A stretch of DNA of 64,000 bases from Orbus hercynius (GTDB lineage: Bacteria; Pseudomonadota; Gammaproteobacteria; Enterobacterales; Orbaceae). The position numbers and the translations under genes were made by a program. The notes beneath the pieces are model-generated. The model was given only the letters and a program-made list of their open reading frames with translations. It was not told the origin of the DNA and searched no databases. Location: assembly GCF_003634275.1 (NCBI RefSeq), contig NZ_RBWY01000001.1, positions 415,713-479,712 on the forward strand, read 5' to 3'. Below, in pieces: positions 51,396 to 61,789 of the stretch; position 1 is the stretch's first letter, and each line of letters opens with the position of its first letter.

Positions 51396-52892
51396 CTATT
51401 CCGCTAACATTGCTCGAACACGAGTTTGCATTAATTTGCTAAGCTCTTCGTTGCTGCTAAGTTGTGCTGGCACATTTTGATTACTAATCGACTGTTTTTG
51501 CAAATTTTGTAATTCATTTAAGAACGCTTTGACGAATGGTGAATTATCGGCAAAATAAGCATTGACCCAAACTGAGACATCATTAAGCGATTGTTGATAA
51601 ATCTGCTCTTGGTGTCTTGGCACGGCTTGAGCGGCAATAAGCAGTTTTAACTTGATGTTTTCTTTTAAGTAAAGCGCTTGTTCAGGCAAGATGACTGCAG
51701 TGTGGGCTTGGCATTTTTTCAGTAAATCGGCGTCTTCTCCGGCATCAGCAATACACTCACTGAAGGTGTCATATTTTTCAACTTGGATAAATTTTTGAAA
51801 GAATGATTCAGTACCTTTCACTAAATTACTGTACCAATCAGCAATGGATGTGGATATCGTACTGCTGTTTGTTTGCGCTAAGGCACCATTGGCGGTGTAT
51901 TCGGCATCATCTACATTAGTGACTGTATAACCGTTTTGCTCTTTATTAAGCGCGATATCTTGGTAATGTTCAACAAGCGGTAAAGTATTAATCGAATCAA
52001 CCAGCTCCATTAAAGACATCACAATGCCATCAAAGTCAGTAAAGCTAATAGCCGATAACGATGAAATATCTTTATTAATTGCTTGTCTAGCGGGTAATAA
52101 ACTTGGATCGTTCGCTTGAGCAAGGCTAGTGTCGGCATTTTTCAGCAATAATCTTGCGGTGGTGTAATCTTGATCATTCCATATTTTACGGCCCGCTAGA
52201 TTAACCAGATAATTGGCCTGCGAGATTAACCAAACTTTATTATCGGTTGTGGACATTGCCGACAGACGTTCGTTGAAGTTAATGATATTTTGTTCCGATA
52301 CTTTAATTGAATTATCGATTTTAGCGATAAATTGTTGCTGTTTTTGCGTCTGCTCACTGAGCTGATTTTTGACTTGTTGTTCTAATGACAACAATTGGGT
52401 ATTTTGCTTTTCAACTGCTTGCGAGACGTGCGCTTTAAGTTCATCGGTAATGGATTGTTGTAACGTGTCTTTTAACGTCGTAATTTCGGTTTTTAACGCC
52501 GCAATAGTTGCATCTTGTCGCATCAATTGCTGATGGTTATGAAAATAAAAAAAGCCACCTAAACAGAGTGTTAAACCAATGGCCACAATAGACAGTTTTG
52601 AAACAGGGACTTTATTTGATGGCGTCAGGCTCTCTTTAGATCGCGTTTTCTCATCTTTAATCGGTGCTTTGGTCGACACTGTGGGTTCTTTGTTTTCTTT
52701 CATGTTTTCTTTCACTTGTTGAGATTGCGTATGCTTATCAATAATCGGTGGACTTGCTGGTGCTTGCGAGGGTACGGACAAAAAGTCATCATGCTGAGTA
52801 TTAAACTCAGTAACCGCTATATTTGATAACGTGGCATTGGCACTGATACATCGCATATTTGATTCAATAGGTTTATTATCGGTGTGGTGCAT
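51396..52892 (-). CDS. hemX: HemX-like membrane protein
   Basis: A 498-residue protein with a polar, disordered N-terminus, one membrane segment (about residues 98-118, LSIVAIGLTLCLGGFFYF), a long coiled coil in the periplasm (LKTEITTLKDTLQQ through about residue 215) and a helical C-terminal domain with LISQANYLVNLAGRKIW, a HemX hallmark. It was once called a uroporphyrinogen III methyltransferase, which the sequence does not support, since no SAM fold is seen. It overlaps hemD by 17 bp. The first start, 52892, is assumed; an ATG 12 codons in is an alternative. Confidence 0.9.
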   Translation of the reverse strand: MHHTDNKPIESNMRCISANATLSNIAVTEFNTQHDDFLSVPSQAPASPPIIDKHTQSQQVKENMKENKEPTVSTKAPIKDEKTRSKESLTPSNKVPVSKLSIVAIGLTLCLGGFFYFHNHQQLMRQDATIAALKTEITTLKDTLQQSITDELKAHVSQAVEKQNTQLLSLEQQVKNQLSEQTQKQQQFIAKIDNSIKVSEQNIINFNERLSAMSTTDNKVWLISQANYLVNLAGRKIWNDQDYTTARLLLKNADTSLAQANDPSLLPARQAINKDISSLSAISFTDFDGIVMSLMELVDSINTLPLVEHYQDIALNKEQNGYTVTNVDDAEYTANGALAQTNSSTISTSIADWYSNLVKGTESFFQKFIQVEKYDTFSECIADAGEDADLLKKCQAHTAVILPEQALYLKENIKLKLLIAAQAVPRHQEQIYQQSLNDVSVWVNAYFADNSPFVKAFLNELQNLQKQSISNQNVPAQLSSNEELSKLMQTRVRAMLAE

Positions 52893-53649
52893 TAGATGTC
52901 CAACTCATTAAGGGCTTGGTATCATTATGACATAGAGTTACAATTGTTTTAAACAAATTTTGATTATTTGCATTCAAGCTCACATAAATGTGCTGCCAAC
53001 CTTGCTTTTTTGCTGCATTCATTATTACGTTACTGCTGACAATTAGCGTTACCTGCTGTTTATCTTCATTGCTATAGTAATGTTCAAGTTGTAATAAATG
53101 CTCGATACTCGTAATCACAAGATAATCGTTGCTATTAGCTTGAAAAGTTGCTAAAGAGTATTCAATGACATGGCGATTATAACACTCAATTTTAGTGACT
53201 AATGCCCCTTGTGCACAAAGACTATTTGTCATAACCGGGCGAGTTTTATCACCACATAAAATTAACACTCGGCGCTGATTAACGGGGAGCTTAATGCTGT
53301 GTAAATAGTTAATTAAACCTTCACTATTTTCATCTACTGGTGGATAGCCAACGGACTGTTGACATAAGGTTTGGAATTGTTGTGCGCTCTTTTTACCAAC
53401 GGCAAAGTAATGGATAAAATCAGGAAACTCGATAGACAAATTAGATGAGTATATCTGGTTGACAACTTGTGGTGATACGGTAATGACAATATCTCCTTGC
53501 TGCAAGCGATTCAATTGTCGCTGTAATGTATCAAGATCACCACCGGTACTGATACGAAAAAAGGGCAAATGCTTAGCCGGTAACATCGCTTGATGACATA
53601 ATTGCACCAGTTCTTCACCATAGGGGGAGGGACGTGTCACGATAATCAT
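52876..53649 (-). CDS. hemD: Uroporphyrinogen-III synthase HemD
   Basis: Closes the linear tetrapyrrole made by HemC into uroporphyrinogen III. The 257-residue protein shows the two-lobed HemD pattern: N-terminal IIVTRPSPYGEEL, the VSPQVVNQ and YFAVGKKSAQQF segments, VLILCGDKTRP and the late ITSIEHLLQL. HemD sequences are poorly conserved, so the call rests partly on its place between hemC and hemX. The hemC stop is 29 bp upstream. Confidence 0.9.
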   Translation of the reverse strand: MIIVTRPSPYGEELVQLCHQAMLPAKHLPFFRISTGGDLDTLQRQLNRLQQGDIVITVSPQVVNQIYSSNLSIEFPDFIHYFAVGKKSAQQFQTLCQQSVGYPPVDENSEGLINYLHSIKLPVNQRRVLILCGDKTRPVMTNSLCAQGALVTKIECYNRHVIEYSLATFQANSNDYLVITSIEHLLQLEHYYSNEDKQQVTLIVSSNVIMNAAKKQGWQHIYVSLNANNQNLFKTIVTLCHNDTKPLMSWTSNAPHR

Positions 53650-53678
53650 AAAATGCGCCTGCTAAGCAATCGTAAAAG

Positions 53679-54599
53679 TTAAAGTTGTTGTAAAATTTTA
53701 TCTGCGCCAAGGTCAATCAATTGCTGAGCTAATGTGATGCCAAGTGCCTGTGCTTGTTGTATTTCACCTGACACATGAGCTTGAATTATCTGTTGACCAT
53801 CGACACTGCCGACTAACCCTTTGAGGGATAATGTCTGCTGCGTTAATTCAGAGTAACAGGCAATCGGTACCTGACACCCACCTTGTAGATAATTGTTCAT
53901 GGCCCGCTCAGCGATGACACAACAACGCGTATTGGCATCGTCTAACGGTGCTAACAGTTGATGAAGTCGCACATCATCTTGTCGCGTTTCAATCCCAACG
54001 GCCCCTTGTCCGACCGCTGGCATAATAAGGCTCACTGAAATATATTGCTTAATACGCTCTGCTAAACCTAGGCGTCTTAAACCTGCAGCTGCTAAAATAA
54101 TGGCATCATACTGATTATTATCGAGTTTTTCTAATCGAGAACCGACATTACCGCGTAAATCCTTGATGATTAAATGAGGGTAGTGGGCTTTTAGTTGGCA
54201 TTGTCGTCTCAAACTTGAGGTGCCGACAATGGCGTCAACGGGCAACTCATCAAGGGATTGATACTGGTTTGACACAAAGGCATCTCGCACATCATCACGC
54301 GGGCAAATTGTGCTTAACGTTAAGCCCTGCGGAAATTGTGCCGGAATATCTTTAATTGAGTGAACCGCAATATCGGCTTCATGATTCAACATCGCAATTT
54401 CCAGCTGTTTGACAAATAGTCCTTTACCGCCAATTTTTGATAATGGGCTATCAAGTAACACGTCGCCTTGCGTGATTATCGGAACCAGTTCAACACTTAA
54501 ATTAGGGTGATATGATAGCAACTGCGATTTGACATAATTTGCTTGCCATAGCGCTAACGGACTTTTACGCGTTGCTATTTTAATGGTCTGAGTTGACAC
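53679..54599 (-). CDS. hemC: Hydroxymethylbilane synthase HemC
   Basis: Joins four porphobilinogen molecules into hydroxymethylbilane for haem synthesis. The 306-residue protein has [12 protein letters not shown], the LFVKQLE and VHSIKDIP segments with the catalytic-acid region, [11 protein letters not shown], and the dipyrromethane cofactor cysteine Cys242 in GGCQVPIA, the same position as in E. coli. It starts 15 bp after purB, so it is probably read through from purB, unlike E. coli where hemC is beside cyaA. Confidence 0.96.
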   Translation of the reverse strand: MSTQTIKIATRKSPLALWQANYVKSQLLSYHPNLSVELVPIITQGDVLLDSPLSKIGGKGLFVKQLEIAMLNHEADIAVHSIKDIPAQFPQGLTLSTICPRDDVRDAFVSNQYQSLDELPVDAIVGTSSLRRQCQLKAHYPHLIIKDLRGNVGSRLEKLDNNQYDAIILAAAGLRRLGLAERIKQYISVSLIMPAVGQGAVGIETRQDDVRLHQLLAPLDDANTRCCVIAERAMNNYLQGGCQVPIACYSELTQQTLSLKGLVGSVDGQQIIQAHVSGEIQQAQALGITLAQQLIDLGADKILQQL

Positions 54600-54614
54600 A
54601 GTATATCCTTAACA

Positions 54615-56012
<1,398 letters not shown>

Positions 56013-56049
56013 TCATTGATAAGTGGCGTTTTGTCATCATGACTTAATA

Positions 56050-56682
56050 TTATCGTAAAATATCATTAGCAGCATTCACGATATTTTTACGGGCAAAAAG
56101 AAACTGCCAACGACTGCCCCCGACTTGATGCCACAGCGTTGCGGCTCTTACGCTACCAAATAACGCTGAGCGTACTTTGGCTTGAACTAAAGTATTTTGC
56201 AAATATTCGATTTTGCCCACCACTCTAATTTTTGACGTGAGGGGGCTGATAATATCGCAATAGATACCAGCTAAAGAATAAGATATTTCATCGCGGTGAT
56301 TAGCAAATAACGTATCATTATTTTCTGACTGATACACAGATTCAATCCGCGTTAAACGTTGCGAAATTTTTGCTAAAGCATCATGGTTTTTTAATAGTTT
56401 ATGAGTTACACCAAGTGCGCCGAACACATAGCGAATCACTTCAGCATTGTGTTTTTGATTATGATTAAATAATTGAATCAAAATTTCTAGGCCCACTTTG
56501 ATGTTTTGTGGGCCGCCAAATACATCTTGAGCAGAAGTCGGATTAGTATTAAAAATACTACTGAGTGAAACATCATAGAGTGTTGTATCACACTGACCGG
56601 TGTTGGCTAATGTCGGCACTAACATCGCACTTTGGCACACGCCGCCTAATGCAATGGCGATATGATGATATTTATTGTTCAT
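56050..56682 (-). CDS. hflD: HflD, high-frequency lysogenisation protein
   Basis: Peripheral inner membrane protein that in E. coli binds the lambda CII activator and hinders it; its own cellular role is unclear. The 210-residue protein matches E. coli HflD (213): [47 protein letters not shown] and the C-terminal [21 protein letters not shown]. The ATG at 56682 has GAGAG upstream and aligns with the family; it overlaps the end of mnmA by 11 bp, so translation is probably coupled. Confidence 0.93.
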   Translation of the reverse strand: MNNKYHHIAIALGGVCQSAMLVPTLANTGQCDTTLYDVSLSSIFNTNPTSAQDVFGGPQNIKVGLEILIQLFNHNQKHNAEVIRYVFGALGVTHKLLKNHDALAKISQRLTRIESVYQSENNDTLFANHRDEISYSLAGIYCDIISPLTSKIRVVGKIEYLQNTLVQAKVRSALFGSVRAATLWHQVGGSRWQFLFARKNIVNAANDILR

Positions 56683-57838
56683 AATAACTCTCTTTATTGG
56701 CCGATACATGTTGGTCAAACTGGCGATGTGTTCTTTCTTCTATAATCCCACCGCCAAGGCAAACTTCGCCTTGATAAAATACCGCTGATTGACCTGGTGT
56801 AACGGCTGCGATAGGGTATGCAAAAACCACGGTAATTTTATCATCGTCAATTGGAGTTAATGTACATGGGATATCTTGCTGGCGATAACGCGTTTTAACC
56901 GTACATGTCAGCTGGGCGGTTAATGCTTTACGATCAACCCAGTGGAGTTGACTGGCAATTAATCCGCCTGAAAGCAGCGCAGGATGATCATGCCCTTGTG
57001 CAACGATGAGTTCATTGTTGCTGATATCTTTATCGACCACATACCATGGTGTTTCATCGGCATTTTTTAGTCCGCCAATACCGAGACCTTTTCTTTGCCC
57101 AAGCGTGTGATACATTAAGCCTTGATGTTCACCAATGATCTCGCCATCAACGGTTCTAATAACGCCAGACTGAGCTGGGAGATAGCGAGCAAGAAAATCA
57201 CTAAATTTTCGTTCACCAATAAAGCAAATTCCGGTTGAATCTTTTTTGGCTGCGGTTGCTAATCCTAATTTATGGGCAATCGCTCTGACGTCTGGTTTTT
57301 CCAGTTCACCCACCGGAAATAAGCTCTTAGCGATTTGTTGTTCACTGAGTGTATACAGGAAATAACTTTGATCTTTGTTATTATCAATGCCTCTGAGCAA
57401 CTTAACTTGACCTTGGTGATCGCTGCGGCGAACATAATGGCCTGTTGCAATATAATCTGCCCCGAGATCTTCAGCGGCGTAATCTAAAAATGCTTTAAAT
57501 TTAATCTCTTTATTACACAAAATATCCGGATTTGGTGTTCGGCCGGCTTGGTATTCTGATAGAAAGTGCTCAAAAACGTTATCCCAATATTCAGCGGCGA
57601 AATTGATTGTCAGCAGTTTTATGCCTAATTTATCGCATACTGCTTGCGCATCAGCGAGATCCGATGCCGCTGAACAGTATTCTTCATTATCATCTTCTTC
57701 CCAGTTTTTCATGAACAAACCAACAACATCATATCCTTGTTGCTGAAGTAAATAGGCTGATACAGAAGAGTCGACACCGCCAGACATTCCAACAATGACT
57801 TTCACTTTTTTTGAATGACTTATTTCATTTTTTGACAT
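56672..57838 (-). CDS. mnmA: tRNA 2-thiouridylase MnmA
   Basis: Puts sulphur on the wobble uridine of Lys, Glu and Gln tRNAs, taking it from the Tus relay. The 388-residue protein has the PP-loop ATP motif [25 protein letters not shown], and the two catalytic cysteines Cys108 ([14 protein letters not shown]) and Cys205 ([12 protein letters not shown]). It is the first gene of the minus-strand run to hemY. It lies next to the phage-like repressor with about 130 bp between. Confidence 0.97.
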   Translation of the reverse strand: MSKNEISHSKKVKVIVGMSGGVDSSVSAYLLQQQGYDVVGLFMKNWEEDDNEEYCSAASDLADAQAVCDKLGIKLLTINFAAEYWDNVFEHFLSEYQAGRTPNPDILCNKEIKFKAFLDYAAEDLGADYIATGHYVRRSDHQGQVKLLRGIDNNKDQSYFLYTLSEQQIAKSLFPVGELEKPDVRAIAHKLGLATAAKKDSTGICFIGERKFSDFLARYLPAQSGVIRTVDGEIIGEHQGLMYHTLGQRKGLGIGGLKNADETPWYVVDKDISNNELIVAQGHDHPALLSGGLIASQLHWVDRKALTAQLTCTVKTRYRQQDIPCTLTPIDDDKITVVFAYPIAAVTPGQSAVFYQGEVCLGGGIIEERTHRQFDQHVSANKESYYEQ

Positions 57839-57971
57839 AATTAACTATAAACTAAATAGAAGGAACATTGCTGACAATTTTATCATAAATGATAAAAGAG
57901 CAATAATGTTTTACGGTAAAAAGATAAATAACCATTTATTAAGGTGGTTGATAAATGGCTGCTAAATCGAG

Positions 57972-58655
57972 TTAAGAGAGATCTTTTAAGATACAGATCA
58001 CCCGACCAATAATTTTAAATTCATCTGCTGAATTTGATTTATCTATTTTGATTGATGGGTATTTTTCATTATCGGATAATAATAAGAAATATTTACCGTG
58101 ATTTTGTATCCGTTTAACACTAAAAGATTCACCATATTCAATCACATAGATATAACCATCAAATGAGAACAAGTTGGCGGTATTGATAATTAAGGTATCG
58201 TTATCTGATATAGTTGGCGACATAGAATCACCTTTTGCAGTAAAAACGTACAACTGTTCAATATCAAAATTATGATGTTTGATACAGTTTAAATCGAAAG
58301 GTAAAGTTCGTTTATTATCGAGTGGGGCCAGAGGGTCGTAATTATCAGACGGCTTGTTTTGATAAGCGGGAATATAAACAACTTTTTGCGTACTTTTGTT
58401 AGATATGAGCCGACACTCTCCTTGGCCTGTGGCTAACCATTCTATCGGTACATTGCATTTTTTGGCGATCATTGCCAAACGGTTTAAAGATGGATAGGTT
58501 TTGCCTGATAAGTAATCCCTAATTACCGCTTCAGACATACCGACTTTTTTAGCGAAAGCATTACCAGACATTCCTTCTTGCGCAAGTGAGAGCCTATTTT
58601 TGAACTCCAGAATACCAGTGTCTGCCAATAGTTTTTGTTTTTCAAGTTCTGTCAT
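57972..58655 (-). CDS. S24-family phage-type repressor
   Basis: A 227-residue CI/LexA-like repressor. The N-terminal helix-turn-helix reads MSGNAFAKKVGMSEAVIRDYLSGKTYPSLNRLAMIAKKC. The C-terminal S24 peptidase-like domain has the catalytic serine (Ser144 in KGDSMSPTI) and lysine (Lys181 in FSVKRIQ). No Ala-Gly or Cys-Gly dipeptide is visible in the linker between the domains, so self-cleavage as in LexA is not evident. I chose the ATG at 58655 with GAAGG five bases upstream; an in-frame TTG at 58667 precedes it. It is transcribed away from a ner-like gene, the layout of the immunity region of Mu-like phages. Confidence 0.9.
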   Translation of the reverse strand: MTELEKQKLLADTGILEFKNRLSLAQEGMSGNAFAKKVGMSEAVIRDYLSGKTYPSLNRLAMIAKKCNVPIEWLATGQGECRLISNKSTQKVVYIPAYQNKPSDNYDPLAPLDNKRTLPFDLNCIKHHNFDIEQLYVFTAKGDSMSPTISDNDTLIINTANLFSFDGYIYVIEYGESFSVKRIQNHGKYFLLLSDNEKYPSIKIDKSNSADEFKIIGRVICILKDLS

Positions 58656-58707
58656 TGTTACCTTCAAGTTTTACTTACTTTTAAAATAATATAAGTATAT
58701 TTACAAA

Positions 58708-58755
58708 TTTTTTTTGTATAAATGTGTACTTTTTTGTTTAAATTCGTTTTTTTGT
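58708..58755. promoter_or_regulatory. Candidate operator repeats between repressor and ner
   Basis: TTTTTTGT occurs three times (G at 58716, 58736 and 58754) at 18-20 base spacing within the 191-bp divergent control region. Such direct repeats are plausible repressor or Ner sites. The region is very AT-rich, so chance is not excluded. Confidence 0.35.
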
Positions 58756-58846
58756 GTGGTATTCTTTATCTCATTATGGTGTATTTTCACATCATTATAT
58801 AGTATTGCACCGATAATCTTAACTATCTACATAAGAGGATCTCATA

Positions 58847-59062
58847 ATGAGAGTACAAGATCAAGACTGGCTACCGTCAAGAGTAGTGGGGGAAATTAAA
58901 ATTCGTGGAGGAAGTCTAAGAGATTTGTCCCGTAAAAGTGGTTTACAAGCTGACACACTAAGGAATGCATTATATCGTCATTGCCCTAAATATGAAAAAA
59001 TTATTTCTGAATATTTAAATGTTCCTGTAGAAAAAATTTGGCCAACTCGGTATAAGAAATAG
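58847..59062 (+). CDS. ner: Ner-like DNA-binding regulator
   Basis: A 71-residue winged-helix-type regulator of the Ner/Nlp (SfsB) family: DWLPSRVVGEIKIRGGSLRDLSRKSGL, then DTLRNALYRHCPKYEKIISEYLNV and the typical end IWPTRY. In phage Mu, Ner represses the early and repressor promoters; bacterial Nlp proteins are chromosomal relatives. AGAGGA stands seven bases before the ATG. It is divergent from the S24-type repressor. No transposase A/B, Gam or other phage gene follows; tpiA is next, on the other strand. Confidence 0.88.
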   Translation: MRVQDQDWLPSRVVGEIKIRGGSLRDLSRKSGLQADTLRNALYRHCPKYEKIISEYLNVPVEKIWPTRYKK

Positions 59063-59100
59063 TCAACAACCTATCCTGTCTAATTTCCTTATCTTAATTT

Positions 59101-59144
59101 GTTAAATAGATTCACCTACTTTTGTAGGAGTAGACCTATTTAAC
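59101..59144. repeat. Nested inverted repeat after ner
   Basis: Outer arms GTTAAATAG (59101-59109) and CTATTTAAC (59136-59144) are perfect. Inside is a second stem CCTAC-TTTT-GTAGG (59115-59128). No T tract follows, so it is not a typical terminator; it could be a structured RNA end or a binding site. Confidence 0.5.
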
Positions 59145-59157
59145 ATTTATGATCGTG

Positions 59158-59194
59158 CAGTGACTTACAGACTAAATAAGCTAGTAAGTCACTG
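59158..59194. terminator. Hairpin between ner and tpiA
   Basis: Perfect 11-bp stem CAGTGACTTAC (59158-59168) with GTAAGTCACTG (59184-59194), 15-base loop. It lies eight bases beyond the tpiA stop. On the plus strand a T-rich stretch follows after a few bases. Probable transcription barrier for one or both genes. Confidence 0.5.
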
Positions 59195-59201
59195 TTAATG
59201 A

Positions 59202-59966
59202 TTATTTTTTGGCCGATTCGGCTGCTTTTACAATGGCTGCAAACGCATCTGCTTTCAATGACGCTCCGCCAACTAATGCACCATCGATATCGGGTTGGGT
59301 AAATAATTCAGCTGCATTTTTGTCATTCACTGAGCCACCGTATTGAATAATCACTTGCTGTGCAACACTTGCATCAAGTTTGGCGAGGTGATCTCGGATG
59401 AATTTATGGACGGCTTGTGCTTGGGCTGGCGTTGCTGACTTACCCGTACCAATTGCCCAAACTGGTTCATAAGCAATGACGGTATTATTGAATGCTTTTA
59501 CACCAAGCAGATCAATGACTGCGTCAATTTGTTTTGCGCAAACTGCCTCAGTTTGTCCCGCTTCGTTTTCTGCTTCGGTTTCACCGATACATAAAACCGG
59601 CACTAGACCACTTTCTTTTAATATCGCAAATTTTTCTGCAATAAATTTATCGCACTCTTTATGATAAGTACGGCGCTCTGAATGACCAATAATAATATGT
59701 GTCGCGCCCACTTCTTTAAGCATATCAGCTGAAATATCACCGGTATAAGCCCCCGATAGGTGAGTGTCGACATTTTGCGCACCTAAAATAATATTGCTGT
59801 CAGCTAGCAATTTTTGTACATAGTCTAAATAAACAACAGGCGGTGCAATTGCAACGTCGCAACCCTCAATATTGGCAAGGTGTTTTGTTAAGCCAGTGAC
59901 TAAATCTAAAGCCATCGGTTTACTGCCATTAAGTTTCCAATTTCCCATAACAAGAGGTTTACGCAT
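59202..59966 (-). CDS. tpiA: Triosephosphate isomerase TpiA
   Basis: Interconverts dihydroxyacetone phosphate and glyceraldehyde 3-phosphate in glycolysis. The 254-residue TIM barrel has Lys11 (GNWKLNG), His95 (IIGHSERR) and the catalytic Glu167 ([11 protein letters not shown]), all at E. coli-like positions, and the phosphate-binding YGGSVN and GALVGGASL. The ATG at 59966 has GGAG six bases upstream; an ATG at 59987 would add seven residues. It is transcribed divergently from zapB. Confidence 0.97.
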   Translation of the reverse strand: MRKPLVMGNWKLNGSKPMALDLVTGLTKHLANIEGCDVAIAPPVVYLDYVQKLLADSNIILGAQNVDTHLSGAYTGDISADMLKEVGATHIIIGHSERRTYHKECDKFIAEKFAILKESGLVPVLCIGETEAENEAGQTEAVCAKQIDAVIDLLGVKAFNNTVIAYEPVWAIGTGKSATPAQAQAVHKFIRDHLAKLDASVAQQVIIQYGGSVNDKNAAELFTQPDIDGALVGGASLKADAFAAIVKAAESAKK

Positions 59967-60064
59967 AATTTTCTCCAATAATTGCATTTAATTGAGTGTA
60001 GATTTAATTTGAATTCGCTATAATATATCTCATTATACACAAATAATTGTTATTGAGGATCAAT

Positions 60065-60310
60065 ATGTCTTTAGAAATACTTAATCAGTTAGAAACTAAA
60101 ATTCAACAAACTGTCACTACTATTCAATCATTACAACGTGAAATCGATGAATTGAAACAAAAAAATCAGGATTTAGAGACGCTAATTAGCGAAGAGTCTG
60201 ACGAAGTGACCAATTTACGTAATCAAAATATGGCATTACAACAAGAACAAACTGCGTGGCAAGAACGTATTTCGACGTTAGTCAGTAAAATTGGCGAAAT
60301 ATCACGTTAA
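60065..60310 (+). CDS. zapB: Cell division protein ZapB
   Basis: Small coiled-coil protein that joins the Z ring through ZapA and links it to the chromosome terminus. The 81-residue product, the same length as E. coli ZapB, is a continuous heptad-repeat coil (LEILNQLETKIQQ, LQREIDELKQKNQDLE, LRNQNMALQQEQTAWQERI). GAGGATC precedes the ATG at 60065; an ATG six codons upstream is less likely. A terminator follows. Confidence 0.94.
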   Translation: MSLEILNQLETKIQQTVTTIQSLQREIDELKQKNQDLETLISEESDEVTNLRNQNMALQQEQTAWQERISTLVSKIGEISR

Positions 60311-60336
60311 GATTATTACAATTAAACCGAGTACTT

Positions 60337-60361
60337 AAAAGGGCATGTTATGCCCTTTTTT
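60337..60361 (+). terminator. Terminator after zapB
   Basis: AAAAGGGCAT (60337-60346) pairs with ATGCCCTTTT (60350-60359), three-base loop, continuing T run. Confidence 0.88.
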
Positions 60362-60463
60362 AGTTTATCTTGCGCAAAAATAACGCTATGATTATTTTAT
60401 GTCAGCATGATCACGATGATAGTTTTGTACAACGTGATAAACGTATGAATAAAAAGAGATGCA

Positions 60464-61789
60464 ATGAATCAATATTTAAAATCATTATGGTTAACTGAAA
60501 CGGTTCGCTTGATTGAACACAATAATGGCCGATTTCGTGATGATGAAGCAAATCGTCAAGCAAGGGCGTTAAATGCCCCCCTCGATGAACGTATTATTAT
60601 GCGAGCTGAGATCATTAGTGAACAACATGAGTTAACGCGAGCACAAGCTCATTGGCTCAATTCGGTTAAATTATCCATGATTATTTTACTTATTGTGGCG
60701 GTATTTACCGGCAGCGGACTTGCGCTGGGCGCGTTAGCGTATAATCCGGTTAATTTATATTGGGCACTGTTATGTTTGCTTGGTGTTCATTTAGTCACAT
60801 TATGCTTATGGATATTATCAAGTGTTTTCTTGCCGAATGAAAGTGGCAGCTTGTTTATTCATCTTTGGTTATGGCTCGCTAAAAAATTATCACAAAAAAC
60901 GACGACAACACAAATTTTGCCCGCCTTTATTACGCTATTTTCTAGGCAAATACGGTGGTTAGTTGGTTTAATTGTGAACGTGCTTTGGACTGTGATTTTA
61001 TGTGCTGCGCTAATTGTGTTAGTGGGTTTATTGTCGACCAAAAATTACAGTTTTGAATGGCAAACGACGCTATTAAGCGCTGAATCGGTCATTACCTTAA
61101 CCCGCTTGTTAGGTGAACTGCCCGCCGCACTCGGTTTTTCATTGCCAGATACTGAAATGATTCGCGCCAGCGAACAAGCCATCACTAATGGAGAGATTCG
61201 ATCGGCCTGGGCGGTTTGGCTACTCGGTATTTTTATTGTTTATGGTGTTGCTGTTCGAGCTATTTTGTGTATTTTTTGCTGGGTAAAATGGCGAATTAGT
61301 TGTAATAGTATAAGCCTCAATTTACAATATCCCGAATACCAAATGTTAAGCCATGATTTAGAGCCAACATCGATTAAATCGGTCATTGATGCACAAGCAG
61401 ATTGGCAAGTAAGCCGCAGCAAGGCTGCTGCGTTATTTCGGTCTGGTGGCAAGAATATGCTTGTTGCGATCGATATTGAAACGCATTGGCAATCACCTGA
61501 AAATATCGATTTTATCGGCTTTGTAAACAACCATAAGCAGAGGGAAACGGTGCTTGATTTGTTGCAGCAGCAGCCAGCAGAAAAATTGTTAATCGCAATT
61601 GATAGTGATCGTACTCCCGATCGCGGCATGATACATCTTATTCAGACTTTGGCGAGTAAATCCTCGCAAACGAAAGTATGGTTTATTAATCAAGGGCGGC
61701 AATGGAATAACTGGCAAGAGAATCTGGCGAGCCTTAATATTGAGCAGGCTAATTCGCGCTGGTTATTGGAAGGCAAGCATGATGCTTAA
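60464..61789 (+). CDS. DUF2868 membrane protein
   Basis: A 441-residue inner membrane protein. The cytoplasmic N-terminus (ETVRLIEHNNGRFRDDEANRQARAL) is followed by two membrane segments (about residues 69-92 and 100-122), further hydrophobic segments at about 163-190 and 246-270, and a soluble C-terminal half with a Rossmann-like LLIAIDSDRTPDRGMI stretch. The sequence and its neighbour fit the DUF2868 family, which is regularly paired with DUF3482 GTPases; the function is not known. It overlaps the GTPase gene by 11 bp, indicating coupled translation and probably a complex. Confidence 0.82.
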   Translation: MNQYLKSLWLTETVRLIEHNNGRFRDDEANRQARALNAPLDERIIMRAEIISEQHELTRAQAHWLNSVKLSMIILLIVAVFTGSGLALGALAYNPVNLYWALLCLLGVHLVTLCLWILSSVFLPNESGSLFIHLWLWLAKKLSQKTTTTQILPAFITLFSRQIRWLVGLIVNVLWTVILCAALIVLVGLLSTKNYSFEWQTTLLSAESVITLTRLLGELPAALGFSLPDTEMIRASEQAITNGEIRSAWAVWLLGIFIVYGVAVRAILCIFCWVKWRISCNSISLNLQYPEYQMLSHDLEPTSIKSVIDAQADWQVSRSKAAALFRSGGKNMLVAIDIETHWQSPENIDFIGFVNNHKQRETVLDLLQQQPAEKLLIAIDSDRTPDRGMIHLIQTLASKSSQTKVWFINQGRQWNNWQENLASLNIEQANSRWLLEGKHDA

